Shown piece by piece: positions 17,808 through 26,722 of a stretch of 64,000 bases of DNA (position 1 is the stretch's first letter; each line of letters starts with the position of its first letter). Where the stretch lies: the NCBI GenBank assembly GCA_965116565.1, contig OZ220699.1, forward strand, positions 1,364,001-1,428,000. Direction: 5' to 3'. This stretch comes from Bin87 sp965116565. GTDB lineage: Bacteria; Chloroflexota; Dehalococcoidia; Lucifugimonadales; UBA3495. Both the position numbers and the translations under genes were made by a program. Under the pieces are notes generated by a model, which had not been told where the DNA came from, did no database searches, and saw only the letters and a program-made list of their open reading frames with translations.

Positions 17808-18354
17808 ACGTTTTGGCACAAACCCCAGCCGATGCAGAGCCTGTCCCGTGCTTGACACGGGATAGTTCAGGCAACTGCTCCGGCTCAGCGCCAACCCGAG
17901 GCGGTCTTCCACAAACCGGCGCACCGCCCTCCACTTCCAGTTGGATAGCTCGATGCCCGCCTGCAACGGCCATTGCTGCACCGCCGACTTCAACTCCTCT
18001 CGTTGGTCCACGTCCAACGCGGGGGGAACCACCAGTCTGCTCGAAAACCAGTGCCTTGGGTCCGCCCCCGGCAAAGGCCCGGGCCTACTGGCCTATAGTG
18101 TAGGCATCCCGCTCCAGGGCTCGTCCCACCGCCGGTGCGGCCCAACCCTGGGTCAGCAGCCATACCGCGTGCCACCGCTCTCGTTCCCGGGCCGTCGGCG
18201 CTCGATACATCCGCCGTCGTACCTCAGCCTCGTCCATTCGCCACCGCACCAGCAGCGCTCCCGTCTCTTCCATTCCCAACTTCGTCCCCCTGCCATTTCC
18301 CGGCCCACCGCTCCAAGTGCCCGCAATTCTACCTACTAATGACGTGGGTTTCAC
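17808..18354 (-). pseudogene. IS630-type transposase N-terminal half, frameshifted
   Basis: Minus-strand reading gives the helix-turn-helix part RWRMDEAEVRRRMYRAPTAR, WHAVWLLTQGWAAPAVGRAL, a frame change near 18070, then SNWKWRAVRRFVEDRLGLAL and SRSSCLNY...LHRLGFVPKRPK. Between LNY and LHRLGF the eight residues PVSSTGQA come from a palindromic repeat (17838-17862) inserted in frame. The gene is cut at the A1 element end, so the catalytic half is missing. A sister copy lies at 49.0-49.3 kb. Confidence 0.65.
17838..17862. repeat. Palindromic repeat inserted in frame in the IS630 relic
   Basis: On the minus strand CCCGTGTCAAGCACGGG then ACAGGCT, 24 bases encoding PVSSTGQA. Same family as the repeat at 17431. 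Confidence 0.7.
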
Positions 18355-18452
18355 GTCGGATTTGGTTTAGGCGTTGACCAGTCGGTCGTATTCCCTGATT
18401 GAGCGGCTAACCGCAATGTCCTCGATTAGGCCAACAATGTTGGTTGGGCCAA

Positions 18453-19241
18453 TTACTGGTTTGCAGTCAACTGCAGTAATTCGCGTGCAGCCGCCAAATA
18501 TCTGGCCGCTGCCCCGACATCCAGCCAGTCGTCCGAGTCCCGCAGGCGGCCTTCTGCGTCGATGCTGACGTTGGCCCATCGTGGCAACAGCGGAGACAGC
18601 AGGTCGTTAATGTTGTTGGCGTGGAGGCCACCGGCTACCACCAAGCCCAGGCCCGGCGCGGCGTCGGCGAGCGCTGCCAGGTAATTCGCCGAGCGCGCCG
18701 CATCCAGAGGCAATCCCAAACCCTCCGAAGCGTCAACCAACACGTCGGTTACGATGCCGACGTATTCGGCGCAACGTTCGGCGAGCCGGGCAGGGTCGCC
18801 GTCCACCGATGCCATCGCCTCCCGGCCGGCCTGGAGGACGATTCGCCGTGGTTGGTTGCGCTCTCGATATCGAATGAGGGCCGATGGATTGGGCCACGGC
18901 ACGCCGCGCGTCGCGTTGATCTGGAGGCCGTGGCAATTGGGGCCGCCGACCTGGTGCGCGCGAGAAAGAGCGTCGGCCAGGTTTGAGCCGGCACGAGGCC
19001 GGTAGTGAACCAGGTTCAGGCAGCGCGGGTCGTCGGAGAAAACGTTGGCGATAGCATTCGGCGGCGGGCATCGGTTGGGGGCGTCGCTGGTCTCGCCGGA
19101 CAAGAGGGCATTGCTCAGCAGGACGCCGCACATCAGCAGGCCTGCCGGATTCGCCGGCAGGCTGGCGAGGACGGCATCCACCTCCTCGGGAGTAGTAAAG
19201 CCGGTGATGCCGATATAGGGTGGGTTCGGATATGTGGGCAT
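18453..19241 (-). CDS. Phosphoribosylanthranilate isomerase-like TIM barrel
   Basis: 262 residues. YIGITGFTTPEEVDAVL near the start, NCHGLQINA (about 113), RIVLQAG (about 133), VTDVLVDASEGLGLPLD (about 165) and LGLVVAGGLHANNINDLL (about 200) follow the beta-strand order of TrpF-like phosphate-binding barrels. It is about 50 residues longer than TrpF, and no other trp gene is nearby, so a role in tryptophan synthesis is doubtful. It lies downstream of the acyl-CoA synthetase and two monooxygenases on the same strand, with 153 bp to the nearest. Bases 18355-18452 contain an unassigned frame only. Confidence 0.55.
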   Translation of the reverse strand: MPTYPNPPYIGITGFTTPEEVDAVLASLPANPAGLLMCGVLLSNALLSGETSDAPNRCPPPNAIANVFSDDPRCLNLVHYRPRAGSNLADALSRAHQVGGPNCHGLQINATRGVPWPNPSALIRYRERNQPRRIVLQAGREAMASVDGDPARLAERCAEYVGIVTDVLVDASEGLGLPLDAARSANYLAALADAAPGLGLVVAGGLHANNINDLLSPLLPRWANVSIDAEGRLRDSDDWLDVGAAARYLAAARELLQLTANQ

Positions 19242-19394
19242 ACGCTACTCGCGGTCGGGCGGTCGTTTAACGAAAAGACGCAGGGAGAGTGCGTGCAAGC
19301 CGAGGGTATTGCGCGAAAACCGAGCGCGTCAGCGATGTTGGGGCGAATTATTGCTCGCCTTTACTCCGATGCGCGGTTCCGGTGTCGTTGGCGG

Positions 19395-21029
19395 CTACGC
19401 GCTCAGGCCAAGTTGCTCGGCGGCCATCTGGCGCAGCAGGTACTTCTGCACCTTTCCGCTGGAGGTCATGGGGTAGTCGTCCACGACCAACAGGTGGCGC
19501 GGAATCTTGAAACTGGCCATCTTGCCGCGACAGTAGGAATCCAGGTCGGCATCGGTGATGACCTGCCCCGGCTCAACGACAACACACGCGCAGGCGACCT
19601 CGGACAAGCGAGGGTCGGGCACGCCGATCACTTGAGCCTTACTCACGGCCGGGTGCTCCAGCAGGAATGCCTCCACCTCAGTAGGATCCACATTCTCGCC
19701 GCCGACCTTGAGCATATCCTTGTAGCGGCCGAGGAAGCGGACGCTGCCGTCGTCGCGGATGGTGGCGACGTCGCCGGTGTGGAACCAGCCGTCGCCGTCA
19801 ATCGCCTCGGCGGTGGCCTCGGGACGCTTGTAATAGCCCTGCATGGTGGCGTAGCCGCGCACGCACAGTTCGCCCATGGTGGACGGCGGGAGCATGTCTC
19901 CGGTGTCGGGGTCGATGACCTTGAACTCATAGCCGGGCAGCGGGTGGCCGCTCTCCACGCAGCGGTCGTCGGTGGGCGCGTCCAGGAAGGTGCGGGTCGC
20001 GCCAACGCCGACCTCGGTCATGCCCCACGCCGACAGGGTCGGGCAGAACTTCTCCTGCGCCAGACGGGCCACGGGTTCGCTGCTGGCCATGCCGACGGCC
20101 AACAGGATGGTACGGAGGCTGCTGCGGTCAGTTTGGTCCACGTCGGGGTGATGGCACAGGTCGTAGAAGTGGGCGTCGAAACCGTTCATCACTGTAGCTT
20201 TTTCGGACTCGATGAGACGCAGCGTTTCGCCGGCATCGAACATGGTGGTGAGGACGACGCGCGCGCCCGTAACCCACGACATCAGCGGCCCCTCGTACAG
20301 CCCGAAGCAGTGGAACAGGGGCAGGTACATCAGGATGACGTCACGGGAGGACATGCCCATGCGGTTAGCGGCGTCGGTGATGGTGCGGATGGGGTTGTGG
20401 CAGTGCATCACACCCTTGGGGAAGCCGGTGGTGCCGGAGGTGTACATCAGCAGGAAAGTGTCATCGGGACTGACGGCGGCCTCGCGCTGCGCCAGTTCGC
20501 TGGCGGGCACCTCGTCGGCGCCGGCGACCAATGCGTCCCATCCGATGGCTCCGGCGGGTCGTTCTTCGCCTACGACGATGACGCTGCGCAGAGCAGGCAA
20601 GGCGGCGGGCCGCAGCGCCGATGGATCGCCGGAATCGATTTCGGGTGCGACCTCGCGCAGCATTTCGAGATAATCGACAGGGCCGGAGCGATCCATCAGA
20701 ATCAACGCCGCCGAATCCGAGTGGTTGACCAGATACTCCATGTCCTGCGTTCGGAAACGCGTGTTGATCGGCACCAGGATGGCGCCGATCTTGGCGACGG
20801 CCCCAAACAGGAACAGCCACTCGGCACGGTTGGGCATCCAGACGGACACCTTATCTCCGGGTTGGATACCGAGGTTGATGAGGGCACGGGCGACGCGGTC
20901 CACCTCATCGCGAAACTCGACAAAGGACCAGCGCTGGCCCTCATACATCAGGGCCTCGCGAGGGCCGAAACGGCCTGCGGCATGGTTGAGCAGGTTGCCG
21001 AGGGTTTGCTTGTCAAACCAGTCGGGCAT
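19395..21029 (-). CDS. Acyl-CoA synthetase (AMP-binding)
   Basis: 544 residues of the ANL superfamily. MYTSGTTGFPKGVMHCH (about residue 195) is the P-loop; SAWGMTEVG (about 330), GDGWFHTGDVA (about 413) with GRYKDMLKVGGENV (about 433) and the C-terminal SSGKVQKYLL with the catalytic Lys are all present. It activates a carboxylic acid to acyl-AMP, then acyl-CoA. The fatty-acid/aromatic acid class is likely but the substrate is unknown. It lies 54 bp downstream of two flavin-dependent monooxygenases in the same direction, suggesting a joint catabolic operon in which an oxygenated product is CoA-activated. Confidence 0.9.
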   Translation of the reverse strand: MPDWFDKQTLGNLLNHAAGRFGPREALMYEGQRWSFVEFRDEVDRVARALINLGIQPGDKVSVWMPNRAEWLFLFGAVAKIGAILVPINTRFRTQDMEYLVNHSDSAALILMDRSGPVDYLEMLREVAPEIDSGDPSALRPAALPALRSVIVVGEERPAGAIGWDALVAGADEVPASELAQREAAVSPDDTFLLMYTSGTTGFPKGVMHCHNPIRTITDAANRMGMSSRDVILMYLPLFHCFGLYEGPLMSWVTGARVVLTTMFDAGETLRLIESEKATVMNGFDAHFYDLCHHPDVDQTDRSSLRTILLAVGMASSEPVARLAQEKFCPTLSAWGMTEVGVGATRTFLDAPTDDRCVESGHPLPGYEFKVIDPDTGDMLPPSTMGELCVRGYATMQGYYKRPEATAEAIDGDGWFHTGDVATIRDDGSVRFLGRYKDMLKVGGENVDPTEVEAFLLEHPAVSKAQVIGVPDPRLSEVACACVVVEPGQVITDADLDSYCRGKMASFKIPRHLLVVDDYPMTSSGKVQKYLLRQMAAEQLGLSA

Positions 21030-21083
21030 GGGCGGGGGCCTCCGGGTCTGTGTATCGTCGCAGAGATGATCGGGTATGGAACC

Positions 21084-22163
21084 TTACGTCAATGCCTTTA
21101 GCTCCGGTATCACCTGGGCGGCGAAGAGGCGCATGCTGGACTCGGCCATGTCGTAGGGCATGGCGGCGTAGCTGAATGCGCCCACGTAGGTGTCGTGGCC
21201 GGTGCGCTCGCGGATCTGCAGGATCTTTTCGTAGCACTGCTCGGGAGTGCCCCAGACCTGCAGGTCGACGAAGAAGTCCACCACCTCGTCGTCGCCGTAG
21301 TCGAACATCTTCTCGGCGACCTTGCCGTAGTATTCGTAGCCCTTGATGTCCTTGTGGTGGTCGGCCTTGAACTGGTAGTGGTCCATGACGGTGTGCCAAT
21401 AGCCGCCGATGTAGCGACGGGCCATCTCGCGGGCATATTCGGCGTCCTCGTGGCAGAAGGTCCAGCAGGCCACGACGGGAGCCGGCGGGCCGGCGGTTTC
21501 TTTGACGCCGCCGTGGCTCTCGTTCCAGGCGTTGCGGTAATTGGACAGGTCGCGCTCGACCTCATCCCACGGCTTTTGAGGGATCACCAGCATTCCGACG
21601 CCGAGTTGGGCCATGATACGGCTGCTTTCGGGCGATATGGCGGCGGCGTAGGTGCGATCGCGAAACGTACGGAACGGGTTGGGCCGGATCTCGCGGCGCG
21701 GCTGCTTAATGAACTCGCCGTCGAACTCGCAGAACCCCGAATCCAGACCGGCCAGCAGGCATTCGGCGGACTCGACGAAACGGGTGCGGGACTCGTTCAT
21801 GTCCACGCGAAAGCCGTCGTACTCCACCTTGGCCAACCCCCGGCCCATGCCAAGGATAAACCGCCCGTCGCTCAGGTTGTCCAGCATCGACACCTGCTCG
21901 GCGACGCGCATGGGATCGTGCCACGGCAGCACGCAGACCATGCTGCCGAGTTTCATGTCGGTCGTGCGGCCGGCCATATAGGTGAGGAACTGCAGCACGT
22001 CGGGGCACATAGTGTAATCGGTGAAGTGGTGCTCCACGCCCCAAATGGACTGGAAGCCCAGGGGCTCGGCCAGGTCGGCCAGGCGCAGTTCCTCGCGGTA
22101 CACCTGGTAGTCGCTGGTGAATTTGGAGGGGTTTTGGAAGATGGTGGCGGCGCCTACGTGCAT
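21084..22163 (-). CDS. LLM-class flavin-dependent monooxygenase
   Basis: 359 residues from MHVGAATIFQNPSKFTSDYQ. SIWGVEHHFTDYTMCPDVLQFL, LGSMVCVLPWHDPMRVAEQV and LDNLSDGRFILGMGRG are the standard luciferase-like TIM-barrel segments for reduced flavin binding. These two-component enzymes use FMNH2 or F420 and O2. The upstream 12-residue extension is not used. Middle gene of the run 23276 to 19395. Confidence 0.87.
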   Translation of the reverse strand: MHVGAATIFQNPSKFTSDYQVYREELRLADLAEPLGFQSIWGVEHHFTDYTMCPDVLQFLTYMAGRTTDMKLGSMVCVLPWHDPMRVAEQVSMLDNLSDGRFILGMGRGLAKVEYDGFRVDMNESRTRFVESAECLLAGLDSGFCEFDGEFIKQPRREIRPNPFRTFRDRTYAAAISPESSRIMAQLGVGMLVIPQKPWDEVERDLSNYRNAWNESHGGVKETAGPPAPVVACWTFCHEDAEYAREMARRYIGGYWHTVMDHYQFKADHHKDIKGYEYYGKVAEKMFDYGDDEVVDFFVDLQVWGTPEQCYEKILQIRERTGHDTYVGAFSYAAMPYDMAESSMRLFAAQVIPELKALT

Positions 22164-22217
22164 GATGGCCTCTTTTTCTAGGCGTATTTGACCTTGCAAT
22201 TGCCGCTATTGCGGCGA

Positions 22218-23276
22218 CTATATGGCCGCCCGCACCTTTTCGGGGGCGCAGGCGTGCATTACGGCCTGGGTGGAGGCGATCTCGGGGCGGGCGGCGATGA
22301 CGCGTACCAATGCCACGTCCAATCCCTCGGCGAGCTTGGCGAAGGCGGCGGCGGCTCCGTCGGACTTGCCGTAGTAGCCTACGGCCAGCAACGCATCGGA
22401 CGGGTAGGCGTCGGCCACGGCGTCCATGTCGCCTCCGTCGCTGCGGATGGCGTCGGCGCCGGCCAGTTCCTCCGTGTAGCCCATGCGCTCGAAGTGGGCG
22501 CGGTAGCCGAACTGGCGCTCGCGGTCGGTGGGCACGGTCGCGCCGAGCGGGTACCCGAGGCAGTTCTTGGCGAAGGATCGGCGAGCCACATCCTCATCGT
22601 CGTCCACGCAGATGCGGATGTACTCGACGACCTTGACCTCGGACGGGTCGCGGCCCACGCGCTCCGCGCCCTCGGCGATGCGGTCGCGGCTCCAGGCAAT
22701 CTGCTCAGGAGTGCACCAGTTGAGGCACACGCCGTCGGCGATCTCGCCGGCCAGTCGCAACATCTCTGGGCCCAGCGTGCCGAGATAAACGGGGGTGTTA
22801 GGAGCGGGACGGATCGCCATGCGGATGTTGTTGTAGTTGATATGCTCGCCCTGGTACGTGACACGTTCGCCGTTCACCAGTCCCTTGATGGTGGTCAGGT
22901 AGTCGCGCATCAGGTTGAGCGCGGACACGCGGGGGAACCCCAGGTCGCGTCGGTTGGCTGGACGGTAGGCACTGCCCGCGCCGATGCCCATGATGAACTT
23001 GCCGCCGGACTGCTGGCTCAGAGTGCCGCCGGACATGGCGAACCCGATGGGCGTCCGGTACATCACGGGCGACACGCCGATGCCGGTGGTGAGGCCTCCA
23101 TCAACGACATCGCAACTGGCCTCCCAGCGACGGGCGCACACCTGGAAGGAATCGGTGCCGATGTTCTCGGGAGTCCAGATGCTCTCGTAGCCCAGCTCCG
23201 CCGCCTCGCGGGCCAGGTTCGCCTGATCATCCCAATTCATGCCCAGAGTATGGTCCAGTCCGACGCCGATTTCCAT
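22218..23276 (-). CDS. LLM-class flavin-dependent oxidoreductase
   Basis: 352 residues starting MEIGVGLDHTLGMNWDDQAN, preceded by AGGAGGAACCGTCAATG, a near-perfect ribosome site that rejects the longer frame to 23696. AAELGYESIWTPENIG, SGGTLSQQSGGKFIMGIGAG and TPVYLGTLGPEMLRLAGEIA DGV are family hallmarks, closer to the F420-type subgroup. It is 54 bp upstream of the second monooxygenase; together with the acyl-CoA synthetase they form a three-gene unit. Substrate unknown. Confidence 0.87.
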   Translation of the reverse strand: MEIGVGLDHTLGMNWDDQANLAREAAELGYESIWTPENIGTDSFQVCARRWEASCDVVDGGLTTGIGVSPVMYRTPIGFAMSGGTLSQQSGGKFIMGIGAGSAYRPANRRDLGFPRVSALNLMRDYLTTIKGLVNGERVTYQGEHINYNNIRMAIRPAPNTPVYLGTLGPEMLRLAGEIADGVCLNWCTPEQIAWSRDRIAEGAERVGRDPSEVKVVEYIRICVDDDEDVARRSFAKNCLGYPLGATVPTDRERQFGYRAHFERMGYTEELAGADAIRSDGGDMDAVADAYPSDALLAVGYYGKSDGAAAAFAKLAEGLDVALVRVIAARPEIASTQAVMHACAPEKVRAAI

Positions 23277-23391
23277 TGACGGTTCCTCCTGAGGAGCGCA
23301 TTTCAAGTATAAATTCGGCTCGATTGTAACACGCGGGGGTGATGCCGAACGTGCATACCGAGAGTATCGACGGATGCGCGTGGAGTGCTTT

Positions 23392-23669
23392 ATCGCACGA
23401 ATGTCTCGATGGCGCTGACGTCCGTGGCGGCGTGGGCCACGTCGAGGCATACATCCTTTGTAGGTTCCGCCAATACTCCGGAGACATGCCAAAGCTCTGC
23501 CGATGCGCAACGCGGTGTCCGCCGTGCCGGAGCGGTTGCAGCGGACCAATTGGTTGATGGAACGAGGTGGCGCGCCAATGTCTTTGGCCCGCCGATATTG
23601 GCTTATCGCAGAATCTGCGAGCATTTCGGCCAGGTGCTGCCCCGAATGAACGGGTGTTGCTCTGGACAT
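23392..23669 (-). pseudogene. HigA-type XRE antitoxin, frameshifted
   Basis: Minus-strand reading gives MSRATPVHSGQHLAEMLADS, AISQYRRAKDIGAPPRSINQ and TADTALRIGRAL. The next conserved part, GMSPEYWRNLQRMY, and the tail DVAHAATDVSAIETFVR lie in other frames. This is the HigA/VapI antitoxin family. At least two frameshifts inactivate it. The HigB relic is immediately upstream. Confidence 0.65.
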
Positions 23670-23679
23670 TGCGGGCTCC

Positions 23680-23800
23680 TCAGTGATAGCCGGCAATTGC
23701 TATCGGTGTTGCACTTTCTCCGTCGATCAAACGACAGCAAACTCGCCACTGACCGTTGATCCGGATGACGTACCGGCCTTGGCGATCGCTCTGGAATGTG
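23680..23800 (-). pseudogene. HigB-type toxin C-terminal remnant
   Basis: Minus-strand reading gives DRQGRYVIRINGQWRVCCRL then IDGESATPIAIAGYH and TGA, the C-terminal signature of HigB/RelE-type toxins (GxYxIRINxQWRxCF...I.DYH). The N-terminal half is missing. The stop lies 11 bp before the HigA start, the normal higBA order. Confidence 0.6.
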
Positions 23801-23833
23801 CGGACTGGAACGCTGAGGGTTCGAAGCCCCCGG

Positions 23834-23842
23834 TGCTATAAT
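23834..23842 (+). promoter_or_regulatory. Extended -10 promoter for the MFS gene at 23875
   Basis: TGCTATAAT is a consensus extended -10, 33 bp before the GTG start. No good -35. Confidence 0.5.
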
Positions 23843-23874
23843 CGGCGCGTTTTGCGATGGAGGGATTGAGTTAG

Positions 23875-25152
23875 GTGGCCAGATCGGTCTCGAGGACGCG
23901 GCTGGGCGGGCGGGCGAGCGAGACCTTCGGCTCGTTCCGGACCCGCGATTTCTCGCTGGTCTGGGTTTCGGCGAATATCGCCATGGTGGGTCGGCAGATG
24001 GAGGTCATCGCCGTGCTGTGGCTGGTGCTGGAACTGACCGGCGATCCTCTGCTGGTTGGATTGGCCGGCGGGTCGGCCCTTGGCCTGGCTTTCTTGTCAG
24101 TGTTTGCCGGTGCGGTGGTGGATCGGCTCCCGCGACGACTGCTCATGGCGGCGGGGCAGTTCATCGCCGCGGCGCTGGCATTCGTCCTGATGGTGCTCTT
24201 CCTGATGGAAGGTCTAAAGGTTTGGATGATCTTCGTGATCATCATCGGAGGTGGCGCCTTTCGTACCATCGAGCTGCCGGTCACCAACGCCCTGTTGATC
24301 GACACCGTGCCCCGGGAGCGGCTCACCAACGCAGTGGCGATGCTGGGGTTCGGGCAGAACCTCACCCAGTTTGTCGGCCCGATCGCGGCCGGTTTCCTGT
24401 ACACGCCTCTGACGCCGGCCGGCCTGTTCGGATTGATCGGTTTGCTGTACGTGGTAGGTGGCGTGATGGCCCTGATGGTGCGGACCCGCAACATCACCGT
24501 GGGAAACACCACTCCGCGCGAGGTGATAATCGGCGTCGCCGCTGGACTGCGGCATGTGTGGCAGCGCAAGGAACTGTTTATGGCGCTGCTCATCGCCGCC
24601 ATGTACAACGTCACAGGGTTCCCATTCACCACCGCGCTGATGCCCATTTTCGCCCATGACACACTGATGGGCGGTGTCGAGGCTCTGGGACTACTGAACG
24701 GGGCGATGGGTGCTGGCGCAGTGCTGGGCGCGCTGGTGGTGGCCGGTTTGGGCAACCTGCGGCGCCAGGGTTGGTGGCTGGTGTGGGCGGTGAACGGGGG
24801 TTGGCACGGGTCGATGATCCTGTTCGCCATCGCAGTGATGACGCTGCCGGGACTGATGCCCTACGGAGCGGTGCTAGCAATCGCAATGGCCATCAAGGTG
24901 ATGACGGGCATCGGGCGCTCGGTGTCGCTGGTGCTGGTGATGACGGTGCTGATGGGCAACTCGGACCCCGAATATCGCGGGCGCATGGGTGGGATGCGTG
25001 TGCTGGCGATCCAGGCTCACTTCCCTGCCAGCGCGCTGAACGGTTGGATGGTGACTCAGATCGGCGCCCCGCTCACGGCGCTGTCGCTGGGCATCGCCGG
25101 GTCGGTCGCCGTGTTCCTGTGCCTGCTGTCGCGGCGGCTGCGGGAGGCGTGA
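23875..25152 (+). CDS. MFS transporter (EntS-like)
   Basis: 425 residues with GTG start, about 10-12 hydrophobic helices. The opening RTRDFSLVWVSANIAMVGRQMEVIAV resembles enterobactin-exporter-like MFS proteins; GAVVDRLPRRLLM is the loop 2-3 motif and NALLIDTVPRERLTNAVAML the helix-4/5 segment of that group. It probably exports a small hydrophobic molecule. It converges with the second MFS gene 22 bp downstream. Substrate not predictable. Confidence 0.85.
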   Translation: MARSVSRTRLGGRASETFGSFRTRDFSLVWVSANIAMVGRQMEVIAVLWLVLELTGDPLLVGLAGGSALGLAFLSVFAGAVVDRLPRRLLMAAGQFIAAALAFVLMVLFLMEGLKVWMIFVIIIGGGAFRTIELPVTNALLIDTVPRERLTNAVAMLGFGQNLTQFVGPIAAGFLYTPLTPAGLFGLIGLLYVVGGVMALMVRTRNITVGNTTPREVIIGVAAGLRHVWQRKELFMALLIAAMYNVTGFPFTTALMPIFAHDTLMGGVEALGLLNGAMGAGAVLGALVVAGLGNLRRQGWWLVWAVNGGWHGSMILFAIAVMTLPGLMPYGAVLAIAMAIKVMTGIGRSVSLVLVMTVLMGNSDPEYRGRMGGMRVLAIQAHFPASALNGWMVTQIGAPLTALSLGIAGSVAVFLCLLSRRLREA

Positions 25153-25173
25153 ATGCCGGCGGCGATGGAGGGG

Positions 25174-26454
25174 TCAGGAGCGGGTTGCCGGTGTTGCGGG
25201 TTCGGCGGCGGCCTCGGAAGCGCGGTCTTCCCGACTGGACCAACCGTGCCGCATTGCCAGCCCGGCGACGCACAGCGACAGCGTGGCGAAACTGACGATG
25301 ATCAACGACATCCGCAGATCCATCGTGCTCTGCTGCAAGGCCCCTACCACGAGTGGCCCTATAGTGATGCCTGCGGAGCTGGACATCTGGATGAAGGACA
25401 GGCTGACCGCGATTTCCCGTGGACGTATCCCAGGTAGGTGGAAAGGCACCGAATACAGAACCGGCCAGAACCCGTAGGCCAGCCCGTTCACGAAGGTCAA
25501 CAACAGTAGGACAGGTAAAGAGCCTGTCATGGTCATGCCTATGAAGGTGACGACCATCGTTGCGCCGGCAGACCACAGGATTCTCCGCCCGCAACCGAAC
25601 GCCGTCGAGATCCAGCCGAAAAACAGGCCTCCAATGCCGCCCATCAGCACTCCCAACGCCAGGATGCCACCGGACCAGATGAGCGGCATCTGGTAGTTGT
25701 CCAGCATCAGGGTGGGGTAGAAACTGAGAAACCCCGACCATGCGGACGTTGCCCCGGCAAATCCCAGGCCGGCGATCCACAGGTCCCGGTGACGCAGGGT
25801 TCCCCTCAGGACGTTGACGTCCTGCGCCCCCAGTTGTCCCCGGTATTCGGACGTTTCGCGTTCCCTGCCGAAGAGCATCCAGACCAGTGTGAACGCTCCA
25901 AACAGTACGGTGAAAGACAGCAGCGTGGCCCTCCAGCTGTCGCCCAGCGCCACCAGGATGAACGGCGATGCAGCGATGCCACCACCAACCACCAACCCGA
26001 ACATGGCGTTGGAGATGCTGTTGAGCATCACCACCTGCCGCGGCGGGAACCACTGCTGCGTGAGGAACGCCCGTGCCGGTTGGCGGGCGATCACGGTGAT
26101 GCCGAACGCTACGCGACCCAGGATCAGTAGCGCGAAACCGGGCGACAATGCCTGCGTCAGCAGGAACAGCGTGCCCAGCACCATGGTGACTGTGGTGAGT
26201 ATCTTGGGGGCGAACCGGGACGCCCACCATCCCACGGGTATCGCGAGGGCGAAATTGCCCCAGTAGGCGGCGGACCCCAACATTCCCTGCTGGAAGGGCG
26301 ACAATCCCAGCTCACCGCTGATGGCGGGCATCAGGATGCCAATCGTGGAGATGATCATGAAGGCAGCAACGCTCGACGTGAGCCAGATGCCCATCACCAC
26401 CCAACGGTAGCCTGACACAAACTCCGGAGGTGTTTCGGCGGCGAGGCTGCTCAT
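25174..26454 (-). CDS. MFS transporter
   Basis: 426 residues, 12 predicted helices, cytosolic C-terminal tail. IGILMPAISGELGLSPFQQG and GWWASRFAPKIL follow the oxalate/formate-antiporter and nitrate/organic anion-type MFS pattern. GRVAFGITVIARQPARAFLTQQWFPP is the helix 4-5 segment. It is unrelated in detail to the convergent MFS gene. Upstream 26455-26722 is intergenic and holds the promoter of the cyclase gene. Substrate unknown. Confidence 0.85.
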   Translation of the reverse strand: MSSLAAETPPEFVSGYRWVVMGIWLTSSVAAFMIISTIGILMPAISGELGLSPFQQGMLGSAAYWGNFALAIPVGWWASRFAPKILTTVTMVLGTLFLLTQALSPGFALLILGRVAFGITVIARQPARAFLTQQWFPPRQVVMLNSISNAMFGLVVGGGIAASPFILVALGDSWRATLLSFTVLFGAFTLVWMLFGRERETSEYRGQLGAQDVNVLRGTLRHRDLWIAGLGFAGATSAWSGFLSFYPTLMLDNYQMPLIWSGGILALGVLMGGIGGLFFGWISTAFGCGRRILWSAGATMVVTFIGMTMTGSLPVLLLLTFVNGLAYGFWPVLYSVPFHLPGIRPREIAVSLSFIQMSSSAGITIGPLVVGALQQSTMDLRMSLIIVSFATLSLCVAGLAMRHGWSSREDRASEAAAEPATPATRS

Positions 26455-26636
26455 TTCAGACGACGCTCATCACGCAATTGGAAATTCCTGATGAATTCGT
26501 ACCAGCACACGGTGATCGCAGTGTATTCCCACGTGAGTGCGGCGGCAATCTGTTATGGACGCAAGTTTCCTACCGTTTACCGGACGCAGAGTGGTACGGA
26601 GCATCCAACGCTGCCCTAAACCGGCTCCATCGTTCG

Positions 26637-26665
26637 TTGACCATGCCGGCGGCGGGCAATAGAAT
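26637..26665 (+). promoter_or_regulatory. Sigma70-type promoter of the cyclase gene
   Basis: TTGACC, 17-bp spacer, TAGAAT, about 57 bp upstream of the ATG at 26723. Confidence 0.5.
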
Positions 26666-26722
26666 CGAGCACAACCAACAACGGATTCACGTGAGACTGC
26701 GGACGCATACGGAGGGAACGCT

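Noticed and set aside
18367..18452. Short minus frame reading GPTNIVGLIEDIAVSRSIRE
   Set aside because: Looks protein-like but is too short, in a different frame from the neighbouring PRAI-like gene, and I cannot assign a family.
19005..21101. 698-codon plus-strand frame
   Set aside because: It is exactly antisense to the acyl-CoA synthetase, which has all ANL motifs; the plus frame has no family features and is a GC-rich shadow.
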